Source of the DNA: Stictocephala bisonia
Lineage: Eukaryota > Arthropoda > Insecta > Hemiptera > Membracidae
Direction: 5' to 3'
Assembly: GCA_035578905.1 (NCBI GenBank)
Contig: JAQJVL010000327.1
Location: forward strand, 691,001 to 755,000
Length of the DNA stretch: 64,000 nt
The position numbers were made by a program, and so were the translations under genes. How positions within the stretch are numbered: the stretch's first letter is position 1; the number at the start of each line of letters is the position of its first letter. This document shows, piece after piece, positions 12,139-22,645 of this stretch. The notes under the pieces are model-generated. The model had not been told where the DNA came from. It saw nothing but the letters and a program-made list of their open reading frames with translations, and searched no databases.

Positions 12139-12505
12139 GTGTACATGTTAGGCATAATATTTAAGTGTTTAATTTACACGCATTTTCAAATTTTACTGTA
12201 TCGTGAAGATGTATAATTCAAAATAATTTTAAATCTAAAACTTTTTTGTAATTAAAATTTTTATACAAACACAAATAAAATATCCATGCCACAACAGTTT
12301 TTATTTGTAACACCTACGCTATTGAACTTTCCTCTCAACTTTATTTATGTATAAAACAAAATTATGATGATCTTTGATCTTCCTAGTTTTAAAAACATTT
12401 CTTATTAAATCAACTACAACTGCTAAATATTATGTATTTTTAATCGTATATTATGAAATGATAAAATAAAAATCCTATAACTTGTAGGCTGAGAGTACAG
12501 CATTT
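12139..12505. other. AT-rich spacer, weakly duplicated
   Basis: Loosely resembles 21260-21565 in unit B (TTTATTTATGTATAAAACAA versus TTTATTCATGAATAAAACAA). Nothing else is visible. Confidence 0.35.
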
Positions 12506-12998
12506 TATATAGAATATAGAATATAGAATATAGAATATAGAATATAGAATATAGAATATAGAATATAGAATATAGAATATAGAATATAGAATATAGAATA
12601 TAGAATATAGAATATAGAATATAGAATATAGAATATAGAATATAGAATATAGAATATAGAATATAGAATATAGAATATAGAATATAGAATATAGAATATA
12701 GAATATAGAATATAGAATATAGAATATAGAATATAGAATATAATATAGAATATAGAATATAGAATATAGAATATAGAATATAGAATATAGAATATAGAAT
12801 ATAGAATATAGAATATAGAATATAGAATATAGAATATAGAATATAGAATATAGAATATAGAATATAGAATATAGAATATAGAATATAGAATATAGAATAT
12901 AGAATATAGTATAGAATATAGAATATAGAATATAGAATATAGAATATAGAATATATAATATAGAATATAGAATATAGAATATAGAATATATAATATAG
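12506..12998. repeat. 7-bp microsatellite (ATATAGA)n, about 70 copies
   Basis: The array is almost pure, with single-unit interruptions near 12740, 12906 and 12955. It is stop-free in some minus-strand frames, giving artefactual Tyr/Ile/Leu/Ser/Phe repeat proteins of up to 197 codons. It is absent at the equivalent place in unit B, so it expanded after the duplication. Confidence 0.97.
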
Positions 12999-13287
12999 TA
13001 CTCATCTGTATACAGATTATAACAAAGGTTCAACGTTTTAGCGTATGTTTACTTATCATTAAATGTCGATGTGCTTGCTATAAGATCATACTTTGAAAAT
13101 AACTATTAATAAGCAAGTCACTTATCAAATCTCAATAGTAACTCTTGTACTAGTATTTTTGCAATTATGTTATACCAGTAATCGTGATATTATTGTATTA
13201 AATATTTATTTTAATGAATATACTGTTATATCTGTCTTTTTGTATTCCTTTTAACATGACACACATAAATAAGTAATATAATATACA

Positions 13288-13613
13288 TTGTTAATTTATT
13301 CTAATAACATGAATAGCTCGTGTCCAGTACAAAGGCAGACCTCGAAGCCTGGAAATGTTACGGGGCCAACATTTACAAGTGGAAGATATTTATCGTTGGA
13401 TTTAATCATTAAATCAGATTAAATGCAAATGGAATCCCTTTATAATATAAATTGTTATTTTATTCTAATAACATAAATCGTAGCTCGTGTCCAGTACAAA
13501 GGCAGACCTTGAGGCCTGGAAATGTTACGGGGCCAACATTTACAAGTGGAAGAGATTTATCGTTGGATTCAATCATTAAATCAGATTAAATGCAAATGGA
13601 ATCCCTTTATAAA
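13288..13613. repeat. ~165-bp local tandem duplication (two copies)
   Basis: Copy 1 is about 13288-13450 and copy 2 about 13451-13613, with the shared landmark GCTCGTGTCCAGTACAAAGG at 13316 and 13483. A single copy lies in unit B at 21930-22090. All three keep ATTAAATCAGATTAAATGCA followed by AATGG, giving a perfect POU-type octamer ATGCAAAT at 13433, 13590 and 22040. Confidence 0.88.
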
Positions 13614-13908
13614 AAAAATTGCAATGACCTCCTCATTCAAATGTTTACTGCGCAGGATTTTTAATTGCGTTTGTAGAAAGGTACACGGAAATATATCTAA
13701 AAAAAGTTTTTTTGTTATTCAATCAATTATGGGATCGTATGTTTGCATATGAAAAATATATGTAAATATTATTTAAAACTAGCTATAAGAGTTTAATTTC
13801 GTTAGCAAAATAACGTGAGTACTATAATTGTTAAGATTTAAGATGTAGACACAAAATCTATGTATTTTAAGACCAATATAAATTATTACTTAGGTGTAAG
13901 AATATCCT
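13614..13908. other. AT-rich spacer near the duplication junction
   Basis: Unit A similarity to unit B fades out shortly after 13690. No gene is visible. The open frame at 13522-13752 starts inside the repeat and has no support. Confidence 0.4.
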
Positions 13909-14230
13909 GTGTAGTTCTGTTACTAACTGAGTTTGACCTAGCTCATAAAGTACTATTTGTTAATAGCAAAATATCTTGGGCAACTAACCCCGTAGCATAG
14001 GTCTTATTATCTGCTGATTGTAAAGTCTGATACTTAGTTCTCTTCCTCACAGATTTAAACCCCGACTACCACCCAACACTGACACTCCAGACCTAACTAG
14101 TAACGTCCACGTTCATGTCTGCTGTTACTGAGCGGCTGCCGTGACGGAATTAAAAGATCCGAGTAAAGAACCTAACCCCTACAATATCCACAACATTTCC
14201 CCCCACCCCCAACTTACAGCACTTCACAAG
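13909..14230 (-). mobile_element. SINE-B, diverged, 3'-truncated copy
   Basis: It matches the SINE-B body (GACTACCACCCAACACTGACACTCCAGAC-type sequence at 14068-14094) and ends at 14215-14225 with TTACAGCACTT, the complement of the tRNA-like head. The 3' end carrying GACGCCGATCG is missing. It lies between units A and B and may mark the junction. Confidence 0.65.
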
Positions 14231-14499
14231 TCCCTTCAATATACAAGGTTATAATTCTACATGTTATGTAATGTTTACATATTAAACATTCAAACACAAA
14301 CGCACTAAACTATTAAAAAGTGTGAGAAAAAATAAAATAATATTGGATAATGTGTTAACACCTTTTCGCAGTAAGAACCCATCTCAAGAGCAATATTCCT
14401 ATAAGGTTACAAATTAAATAGAATTCGTTTATTAATTTTTACAATTCAAATAAATGTAATCTCCAAAGATAACTTTAAAATAAACATGGATAGTTAATG

Positions 14500-14775
14500 A
14501 AATTGTATCATCAAAAATGACACAACAGCATTCTAAAAAAATTTACTCTTTTAAATGCCTTCAGGCAGTGTTATTTGATAGAAAATTGCTCCTTCCAAAA
14601 ATAGAAGTCTAAATGAGTTTTTATGGGAAAAACGTCCATCTTACTGTCAAAACATGTTTGTTCGCGCCACAGTAGGGACAGTGAAAACATTGCTGTTTAT
14701 AGCTTCAGCTGGACCGTGTTGACAATTCAACTCAACTTGTAATTAGTGTCATAATGTTTATGGCAGTTTTTCAAG
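14500..14775. repeat. Conserved island B1, paired with 5190-5470
   Basis: Contains the same TTTATAGCTTCAGCTGGACC and AATTCAACTCAACTTGTAAT runs as A1. Differences from A1 in the 22-codon frame are three synonymous and two replacement changes, too few to argue for coding. Confidence 0.8.
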
Positions 14776-15447
14776 TTTGGTATTCTAATCCTGTCTTATT
14801 TTTCTGTAAAATAAACGTTTTAGTTTAATAAACTTTATCTAATACATTTTGTGTAATTTTCCCATGAAAAAAAAAACTGTTAGCATAAAACATAAACAAA
14901 TTAATTATAATCAAGAATTAATAAATATTCATCGAAATGTAGAACAAAAAACATAATTTGTGTAATATTAGACTGTATTTTAATACTAAACAGTCACTAT
15001 ACTGGAAAGCAAAGATTAAAGCATAATTTGTATATAATTTAGAGGCAAAACTAGATTATTTATAAAAAACCAAAAGCAAACATAGAATTCTTTGTATAGT
15101 GCATTTAATTAAGATATTGTATACTATAATGAAATATGTATGCTATGTTAAGAAGTTGCTGTTAAAAAGAATCACTCCTAATTTTCTCGCAGATAAAAAT
15201 TAAGGCCTCTAGGATTGTAAACGTTATTCAACCAGTGAAATACCAATCGTTAACTCATTAAGGATTCAAACTTTGGACAATGCTATCCATTGAAAAGTCG
15301 ATGAGTAACTATGAAAATGTTTAAATTATGATTTAATTTATTTTATTACTGTGAAGACATCGATCATCAAAGTAAGAGTGAATAAATGTTCCAAATGGTT
15401 GTGATGACTACGTAACAACAAATTTAGTCTACGGTACAAACAGACTT
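14776..15447. other. AT-rich spacer
   Basis: No gene is visible. Weak unit A similarity lies at about 15178-15420. Confidence 0.4.
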
Positions 15448-15752
15448 GGACATTTTCCGTTACTTCATTAACACTACTTTTTTATCGCAATTACGATTAG
15501 GTTAGGTTAGGTGGCTACTAAAGTTGGTCTCACAATGGTAAATCTAATTATTGACTTACAGCCGAGTGTGCTCTCCGTGTGTAAGTTCTTGGAAAGAGAT
15601 AAGATAAGGCCAGCGATATCGGATTCCTAGCGGATAAGGAATACCACGGTTGACGTAAAAATTATTGTGGAACAGATATGAGAGCAACACAATATTTATC
15701 AAGCAGTAGGGAATTAACGAAAAAAAGTAGTGGTGAATTAACGGAAATTACC
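15448..15752 (+). mobile_element. TTAGG-core MITE, long form
   Basis: The left end is GGACATTTTCCGTTACTTCA. The right end, reverse-complemented, is GGTAATTTCCGTTAATTCAC. The interior has GGTTAGGTTAGGTGG and the family block TAAGTTCTTGGAAAGAGATA, then CGGATTCCTAG. The flanks ACAGACTT and ACTAACTT agree at 6 of 8 positions, consistent with a decayed 8-bp TSD. Confidence 0.8.
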
Positions 15753-16009
15753 CACTAACTTTGTTCGAAGAACTGTAACTAATAAAATGTATTATACTTC
15801 TGTACAAATTACATTTCAGTAAATCCTCGTTTATCTAAGTATTGTAAAATATATTATAAGTTGTTATAGCAGAAATGTTTTAACTTTCAGCTAACGTTTA
15901 AAAATAAATTTTATCTTCAATTTTTTTAAATTAGTAGGCCTAATATTATTACAAGATTCAAAGTGCTTTAACATTTCGTTATGAGGTGACTTATTGTAGA
16001 AATGTATTC

Positions 16010-16850
16010 GAAATGTTGTCTAGTAATTTGACAGGACACTCATTAATCTATCAATGTGATGTCCAATTATTGCCAAGTCACTCAACACGGCCAATACAAC
16101 TAGACACAACTTTATTGCAATAAAATATATAGGTGGAAGTAAATAGGAGCTATTCAGTGGTTATGATTATAAATATCAGTTCTGGAAAATGCTCCGGTTG
16201 AGTGTTATCTAGTAATCAGACAGTAAACACAGTTCTCTATCAACGTGAAAATTACTGTAAACTTTTTCAACACGGTCAATACAAACAGACACAAGGTTGT
16301 ACATGATGTTAGACCATGGTAGAAAGGCTCCCTAGTTAGTAGTTACCTTCATGATTATCATTTCTATATTCATGAACTTTCGGTCTGGGTGTTGGCCAGT
16401 AATTGGACAGCTACCTTAGTTCTCATCAACATGATGTCTAATTACTGCCAAATCTGTCCACTTGGCCAGTGAAACCAGACACAATATTTAGGTTCTCCCA
16501 GTAGGTTTTAGTTGGTGGCTACAATTATTCAGTCCAAATTGAAGAATTGAAGAATGATTAGATGTGTCTTGGCCAGTGATTGTACAGTAAAATCATATCT
16601 ATATCATATTTATGTCCAATTACTGTCAAGTGTGTGTCAACCTGGCCAACAAATATATACAACTTAGTTCAACAATATTATATAGCTTTTCAATACAAGT
16701 ATTTATCAACAGTTATCCTCATTATTTTAAAGTCTAGACTCTATGAATGATCAGGTTGTGTGTTGTCCGGTAATTGGACAGAAACTTCAGTTCTCTATCA
16801 ACGTGATGTCCAATTACTGCCAAGTCTGTCAACACGGCCAACGTTTTACT
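16010..16850. repeat. Array of ~185-bp inverted-repeat units (unit B, 5 copies)
   Basis: Units start near 16020, 16205, 16390, 16568 and 16763. The third and fifth keep the stem best: CAGTAATTGGACA with TGTCTAATTACTG, where one C-to-T change leaves G-U pairing, and GGTAATTGGACA with TGTCCAATTACTG. The CTGTCAACACGGCCAA tail is retained in the fifth, and recognisable in the first. The paralogous array is 6780-7445. Confidence 0.83.
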
Positions 16851-17429
16851 GCACACACAACAATGTAAAATGTCATTAAATTTCTTGGGAAACTACGATG
16901 AAACCTTTTTGAAGTTGGACAACGTAGTTTATTTTACCTTACTAACTACTCACATTATCGACTTGCATTTGTTAATTCAGAATAACATCAAACTTGCCTT
17001 AATACAGGGTAAAAATTATCCAGAATATATATTAAAAATACTTTTATATTTTAACTATTCCATGTAAACTTTGCCTTAATAAGTGCAATTTATAACGTGC
17101 TGGATTCACGAAATTATTGTTTCTATCACGTATAAATTATTTTCCACGAAAAAAAAAGGTTTTTTTACGTGAAACTTATAATGCTAACGATAGAATAACG
17201 TAGTGTTATTAAATAAGCAATTCATTTTAAGCCAGAAAATATCAAACATTTCTAAAATTGTTCTCTTAGTTATTTCTCAATTTCTTATTGTTTACTTTTT
17301 TACTATAAGGCATGATATATAGTGTTCAGTTTGGAACAATAACTGTAATTTGGTAACTTCAATTACTGTATTCATATCTATCGTGTATGTTATGTAGAGC
17401 TAAGGAAAAACAGTAACATCTAAGTTTGA
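16851..17429. other. AT-rich spacer
   Basis: The open frame at 16870-17067 (65 codons) starts directly after the last inverted-repeat unit. It has no recognisable domain and no counterpart in unit A. Confidence 0.4.
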
Positions 17430-18026
17430 CAATTGGAAGGGAGGAGTTAGAAGAGGTGAAGGAATTTACCTCTTTAGGAAGCAAAAATCCCAAGAGATGG
17501 TATAAGCCGGAAAGAAATTGTGAGTGTTATAGCTGGCTAAAATTGCATTAAATCTAAGAAAAAATCTACACACCAGCAAGAATATTAGTCTGGAAGTGCG
17601 AAAACGGACCGTGAAGACATTTATTTGATTTTAGCCCTGTATGGATGTGAAACGTGAACTATGGGTAAACAGGAAAGACAGCGATTGAAGGTACTAGAGC
17701 TGGGGTGCTTTAGAAGGATGCTGAAGATCAGCTGGAGGAATAATGTTATCAACAAATAAATGGTAAGAGGAGTAAAAGAAAATAGATCTCTATGGAGGCA
17801 CATCCAGATAAAAGACAAGCTGGTAAAAAACACTTTTTGAGACACAGAAACATTATGGGAACAATTGCAGAAAGAGCTAGTGAGGGGAGGAATTGACGAA
17901 CGTGAGTGACGATGACGTGCATGCATCATATTATGAATTATGTAGGCTGTGCTACTCATACGGCAATGAAGAGGAAGACAGACAGAAGAGAGGAATGACG
18001 AGCCGTTGCAAACCAACCTAAAGGTA
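17430..18026 (+). pseudogene. Non-LTR retrotransposon reverse-transcriptase 3' end, decayed
   Basis: Conceptual fragments from shifting frames match the C-terminal part of insect LINE reverse transcriptases: LEEVKEFTSLGSK (near 17447), SRKEIVSVIAG (near 17507), LALYGCET followed by a stop in place of the usual Trp (near 17631), GKQERQRLKVLELGCFRRML (from about 17662), VKENRSLWRHIQ (near 17779) and IMGTIAERASEGR (near 17852). It ends with a Lys/Arg-rich TAMKRKTDRREE-like tail. Stops and frameshifts make it non-functional. Only the last ~200 codons remain, as expected for a 5'-truncated insertion. It is absent from unit A. The ALYGCETW-type motif fits an RTE-like or related clade, but I do not assign one. 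Confidence 0.85.
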
Positions 18027-18299
18027 GAGACACCTAAAATGATGGCTTATATATTAAGATTACGTATTTATTATTAAAAATTATTTAGGAAATATTATAA
18101 ATAAATAAGGTCTTGATAGGTTCAAATACTTCTAGGGTACGTGGAAAAATATAAAAAATTAAAAATCAGACAAGTAATATCATTATAATATCAAAGTAAT
18201 TACGTTTCCTGAGATAAAGAATTGGAATGTCAAATTTATATAGCATCATAAACAATGAATTGGTCAATTATCTATAGTGCTTATTTGAACTGTATCTGA
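18027..18299. other. AT-rich spacer
   Basis: Possible 3' UTR of the preceding retroelement; nothing else is recognisable. Confidence 0.3.
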
Positions 18300-18610
18300 T
18301 TAACTTAATGAAAACTAAATGAATACAAAGATGTAATTGAAATGTTTTGATTACAGGACACTTTGATTGTCAACTCCACGTAAATGTAACGTTAGTAATA
18401 AACCAATTCAATTTAGATGTACATTAATTCTATCGAACCAATAAAAGTTGTCTGTATTTCATTGCATATAGATGATTCAATCAATCCCCGCTTCCCTTTG
18501 TCGCCTATCAAAGGTGACTCTGTCAACACGAGAACTAACATTTGATTATTAACCCCTCCTGATATTGAATATTCATAAATGATTATAACCATTGCAATAA
18601 TATCAATAAT
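18300..18610. repeat. Conserved island B4, paired with 7690-7985
   Basis: Almost identical to A4 across AACTCCACGTAAATGTAACG, AATAAAAGTTGTCTGTATTT and ATAGATGATTCAATCAATCC. A minus-strand frame (18413-18652, 79 codons) is interrupted by a stop in A4, which argues against the long form being a protein. Confidence 0.8.
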
Positions 18611-19334
18611 AACATAACACTTTGTTACATTATATTTTAAAATTTCATTCACCTATTAAATACTGAACATGTTTTCTTTTAATTACCCTAAAATTTTCAT
18701 ATTTAAATATATGTTGAAAAATACCTCAATTTATTTATTACTCAACACATGAGTGATAAATAAATTTGTTTTATAACGCATAGTTTTTAAAACATTGTAT
18801 TATTCAGATGAATTACACTTTTTTATTTTACTTTTTAGAATAACAAAAGAAATGTAAGTTACATCTAAGCTGACATTAAGTATTAAAAAAAGCACATGCT
18901 ACGATAAAAAATTGCATGAAGTTACGTGTTATTAGTTTTATATGATCATAATCCAATATTTTTTATGCTATTTAATGTATTTTATGTACACAATAAAATG
19001 TATTTAAGCAAATATTGTTTCGTTGCCTATTGTAATATGGTCAGTACGACAAGTTGCCTATTATAATATTGTCAGTACGAAATTTTTTTAAGTTTTTATT
19101 ATCAGTTTTAATGAAAATTAGTCTGTATAATTTTCCTAAGAGTTTGGTAAGTCTCCTTATAAATTGTTATCCTGAAGTTTTACAAATCTTGTAATTTGTT
19201 AAGATTTTGTGAATTGTGTTTTTTTATATGTATCGTGGGCACTCTTTGTGAAATGAAATAAAACTTCAAAAATGCTTTTACTTGTAATGTTCCTCCTTAG
19301 AATTATTATATTTCTCCCTAAAGCGGAACGCTTA
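18611..19334. other. AT-rich spacer with a small direct repeat
   Basis: The words GTTGCCTATTATAATATTGTCAGTACGA-like occur twice at 19022-19082, a local ~38-bp duplication. The remainder is weakly similar to 7986-8809. Confidence 0.45.
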
Positions 19335-19590
19335 ACAGTGTACAAACTTTGGAGCGGAAAACGTTGTGGTTAATGAGTCATGATCAGGAACGGTTCTGTG
19401 CTTTTAAAACAGCTTTTCTAAAGAGAATTGCAGGAAGTAAGGAGCGACCGTTGGGGAAATTAGAACTGCTACAAACGAGGGTCTTTGATATCCTCGGAAC
19501 TGCTCTCAGCGATCCTTTTCCTTCAAGGAAATGAGGGCAATAAAATGACACGCCTGAAAATTTTCAAAAAACTGGCTCTTTTTAAATGTT
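19335..19590. repeat. Conserved island B6, paired with 8810-9070
   Basis: Carries the same ATGATCAGGAACGGTTCTGT and GATATCCTCGGAACTGCTCT runs. The frame 19349-19534 is open here but not in A6. Confidence 0.8.
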
Positions 19591-20719
19591 CTAACGTTCG
19601 TCATAATGTATTATGACGTACTTATAATAGTAGATTATTTTAAATACTTTATTGAAACGAACAAAACATTCTTCAATAAATATTAAAGGATATAGCTATT
19701 GAATCACTACTTCACGATATAATTTCGTATTCTCTACTATCATTTTTTGCAATAAATGATCAATTTTAATTTTGTCTGATGTCCCTTCAATGTTATGACT
19801 GATACAATTTATGCTTTTATTGGCATAAACAGTTATTTACATAGTATAATCTTTTATGTAGTAGAATAAACGTCAGTATAATAAATGACATTTACTGGTT
19901 AGAATGTCATTTATATAAAACATTTAAGTCCACAAAAACAGCACCAAGCACATTACTGTGTTTATGCATGAAATATTTAATTATTTCATCGCTAATATGG
20001 TACAATTTTAGAGTGCATTAAAAGAAACTCGTTACCTAAAAAGGAGATATAAGAGATGTAATAACTTTTATTATTAATTATGTATAGTAATCAAAAAATG
20101 TTCTTTATTGATTAATGAAATTAATTAATAGAAAGTGAACAGGTATTTTATTACTATTAAAATAAATACAAATTTAATTGAATATTTCAAACTAATTTCA
20201 TTATTTATGTCATCATCAGACACTAAATGTAACCAACTGAATGAAACTTTTACAAACTTTTACATTATAATTAATAAACAGAAAAAAAGATTGAATTATT
20301 TTTATCCATTTAATTTTGGCATTTTAAACAATGTAAACATTTTTTATTTACAGGATACTTGGAGTTAAAAAATAATATAACCACCATACTAAAATATTTA
20401 TGGATACCCCAATGGCTATTGTTTTTCCGTCATAAAGTGGTTATGATCAGAAATATGCAACATTTTAAGTTAGTCGGCCAAGCCGCTTATAAGTAGTTAA
20501 TTTTGTTGTAATGAATACACAAACATAGATATGCACTAAACAAAGTGGAGTTAAAAAAATAGTTATTATTTTTTATCGTAATTAGGAAAAGAAACCGAAA
20601 ATAATTAGCCAGGTAAGTTTAATGTGATATCCTGTGATATCATAAATAAATATCCTATGTATAGTTACACTATATCTAATTTCGTGTAACCTATGATTAT
20701 ACTCAGTAGTTTTCGTATA
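19591..20719. other. AT-rich spacer
   Basis: No gene is visible. The open frame at 20135-20368 has no recognisable content. Confidence 0.4.
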
Positions 20720-21028
20720 GCTCGTTTTACAGCACTAAATCCTCGGTGTCAATTTACAAAAGCCCTCATTCTAGAGGTAACAACAATAACACGGTAGACA
20801 TTGCCAAATATACTCAGCGGCTTCTGGGACAAGAGCCAAGGTTTTTGGCATAATATTCCCCAGAGCCACCAAGCCACAGTCATTAATTTAACCTCTTGTT
20901 GATAATAAATTCTAAAATACACCCAACGAGCATGTTATTGTTAGTAAACAGTATTTTGTTGAGAAACAGAATGTAAATGAAAACGAATCTATCAGAAAAG
21001 ATCTTCTATTACTCATGGCTAATATATA
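20720..21028. repeat. Conserved island B9, paired with 11620-11929
   Basis: Shares CACTAAATCCTCGGTGTCAA and GACAAGAGCCAAGGTTTTTG with unit A and leads into the paralogous SINE-C. Confidence 0.8.
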
Positions 21029-21029
21029 G

Positions 21030-21250
21030 GAGAGTCAGTGGCCGACTGGTCCAAGGTGTCTGGGATATTGTACGTAAGTTAGATGTAGCACAGATTAAAA
21101 TCCTAGCCTTGTATGATAGATTTTAAATCAGAAATATTCCCCTTGTACTGTTCTGTTCCCCCTAACTCTGTATAAAACGTTCCTCACAAAGTTTAACATT
21201 ATAGGATGAATTTTTATATTTAAGTTAAAAAGGATATTGGCCTCTCCTTA
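21030..21250 (+). mobile_element. SINE-C (tRNA-derived), duplicated with unit B
   Basis: Head GTCAGTGGCCGACTGGTCCA, degenerate B box AGATTAAAATCC, and tail AAGGATATTGGCCTCTCCTT. It is orthologous to the unit A copy at 11930-12138, that is, duplicated together with its flanks rather than inserted twice. Confidence 0.7.
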
Positions 21251-21569
21251 CCAAATATGTATACTTTTTTACAATAAGAGTATTTAATTTATACAAACGA
21301 TTTAATTTGAAGAACCTTTTTAATTACCAATATAAAATGTATTTTCTTTTAATTTAACTCATCTAACTAAAATTACTGCTAAAATACCCATTCTACAGAT
21401 GTTTTTAATAAAATATATTGCCTTAACGTTGCTGTTACCTTTATTCATGAATAAAACAACTAATGACGATCTTGCGAGATTCAAAACTATTGTCTTATTA
21501 ACTAAACTAAGATTTTTAACTGTCTACTTTTCATTAATATTAAATGATAAAATAAAAAGCTTATAGGCT

Positions 21570-21610
21570 CACTTCCAATTTATTAAACAATATTAAACAG
21601 ATTGGAAGTG
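21570..21610. other. Perfect 10-bp hairpin
   Basis: CACTTCCAAT (21570-21579) pairs with ATTGGAAGTG (21601-21610) around a 21-nt AT loop. It sits where unit A has its 7-bp microsatellite. Confidence 0.75.
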
Positions 21611-21929
21611 TTCAGCTTATTTTATGAGACATTCAGTTTTGATTTAAATGTTCTAAAATTATTAATAATAAAATAATATGTTTTTTAGATTTATATATAA
21701 ATGATAAAAAATAAGTTAGTATATAGATAGATAGTATGGAAATATAGACAATATATTAATAATTATTTTATTGTAGTTCGTAATGATAATGTGATATTAA
21801 TTATGGACATTAGAATTTATTGAAATGTAACTTTTACGTCAGATATATTTTGCCTTCCTTTCCTCGGCACATTTATGAATTATCAATATGATTTTCTTTG
21901 TTATTTTATTAGAAGAATATATACTGCAG
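21611..21929. other. AT-rich spacer
   Basis: Nothing recognisable apart from a short TAGA-rich run near 21720. Confidence 0.4.
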
Positions 21930-22140
21930 CTTGTGCCCAGTACAAAGGCGGAGATCGAGTTACGGTCTGGAAATGTTCCGGGGCAACATTTACAAGTGGA
22001 AGAGATTTATCGTTGGATTTAATCATTAAATCAGATTAAATGCAAATGGAATTCCTTTATAAAACAAATTGCAATGTCCTTATTCAAATTTTTACTACCC
22101 AGGATTTTAATTGCGTTTGTAGAAAGGTAAACTGGAATAT
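21930..22140. repeat. Conserved island B11 (octamer block), paired with 13290-13690
   Basis: A single copy of the ~165-bp block that is tandemly doubled in unit A. It keeps TTTACAAGTGGAAGAGATTT and the octamer ATGCAAAT (22040-22047). Similarity to unit A fades after about 22140, taken as the end of unit B. Confidence 0.8.
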
Positions 22141-22645
22141 TTCCACTTTTATTAAATTTTATGCGTTAATGTCATAATATTTGCTGTTTTTAAATCAATT
22201 ATGTTCATGTATTTATTTCATATAAAAAATACGTGTATAGGTAAAATTATATAAAATATGCAAGGTTATATAGAGTTTTATTTTGTGAATTTAAATTGTC
22301 GTGCCTAAGACTACTTTTAAATTTTGTTTTTTTAAGCATTAGAACATTTTTAAGTTAAAAAAAATATTTTTTTAACTAAAAAAATATTGAAATAGTATTT
22401 AGGAAATCCTACTTATAGTAATTAAAATTCCCAAAATGGAATTGTGCTCAGTATCACATATTTAAAGAAAAGTTTTTATTGTTTTAATAATCAATTAGCT
22501 AAACCTGGCTACTATTTGTTGTGGCTTAGTCTGATACTAGCTAATAGGGATATAAATTAGTCTTATTCAATTTAAAATAAAAGTTCGCTATTTAATACTT
22601 TTATCCGAAAAAAGTAACTTACATATGTTGAAGTAGATAAAGAAT
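22141..22645. other. AT-rich spacer
   Basis: Nothing recognisable. Confidence 0.4.

Larger units (their letters stand above)
5190..13720. repeat. Tandem segmental duplication, unit A
   Basis: Blocks of this unit recur in the same order and orientation in unit B (14490-22140). The clearest pairs are 5190-5470 with 14500-14775; 6780-7445 with 16010-16850; 7690-7985 with 18300-18610; 8810-9070 with 19335-19590; 11620-12138 with 20720-21250; and 13290-13690 with 21930-22140. Between blocks the two units are largely unalignable by eye and carry private insertions, including MITEs and the 7-bp microsatellite at 12.5 kb. The duplication is therefore old, and the islands have been conserved or are slow-evolving. 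Confidence 0.85.
14490..22140. repeat. Tandem segmental duplication, unit B
   Basis: Same order and orientation of islands as unit A (see 5190-13720). Offsets vary from about 8.5 to 10.6 kb because of private indels. The retrotransposon remnant at 17.43-18.03 kb is unique to B, and the 7-bp microsatellite is unique to A. Confidence 0.85.

Noticed and set aside
12440..13033. Two minus-strand frames encoding YILYSIF repeats
   Set aside because: They are translations of the (ATATAGA)n microsatellite.
17621..18016. 131-codon minus-strand ORF
   Set aside because: It is the antisense of the decayed reverse-transcriptase remnant on the plus strand.
18413..18652. 79-codon minus-strand ORF as a gene
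   Set aside because: The duplicated copy in unit A has an in-frame stop, and conservation extends well outside the frame.
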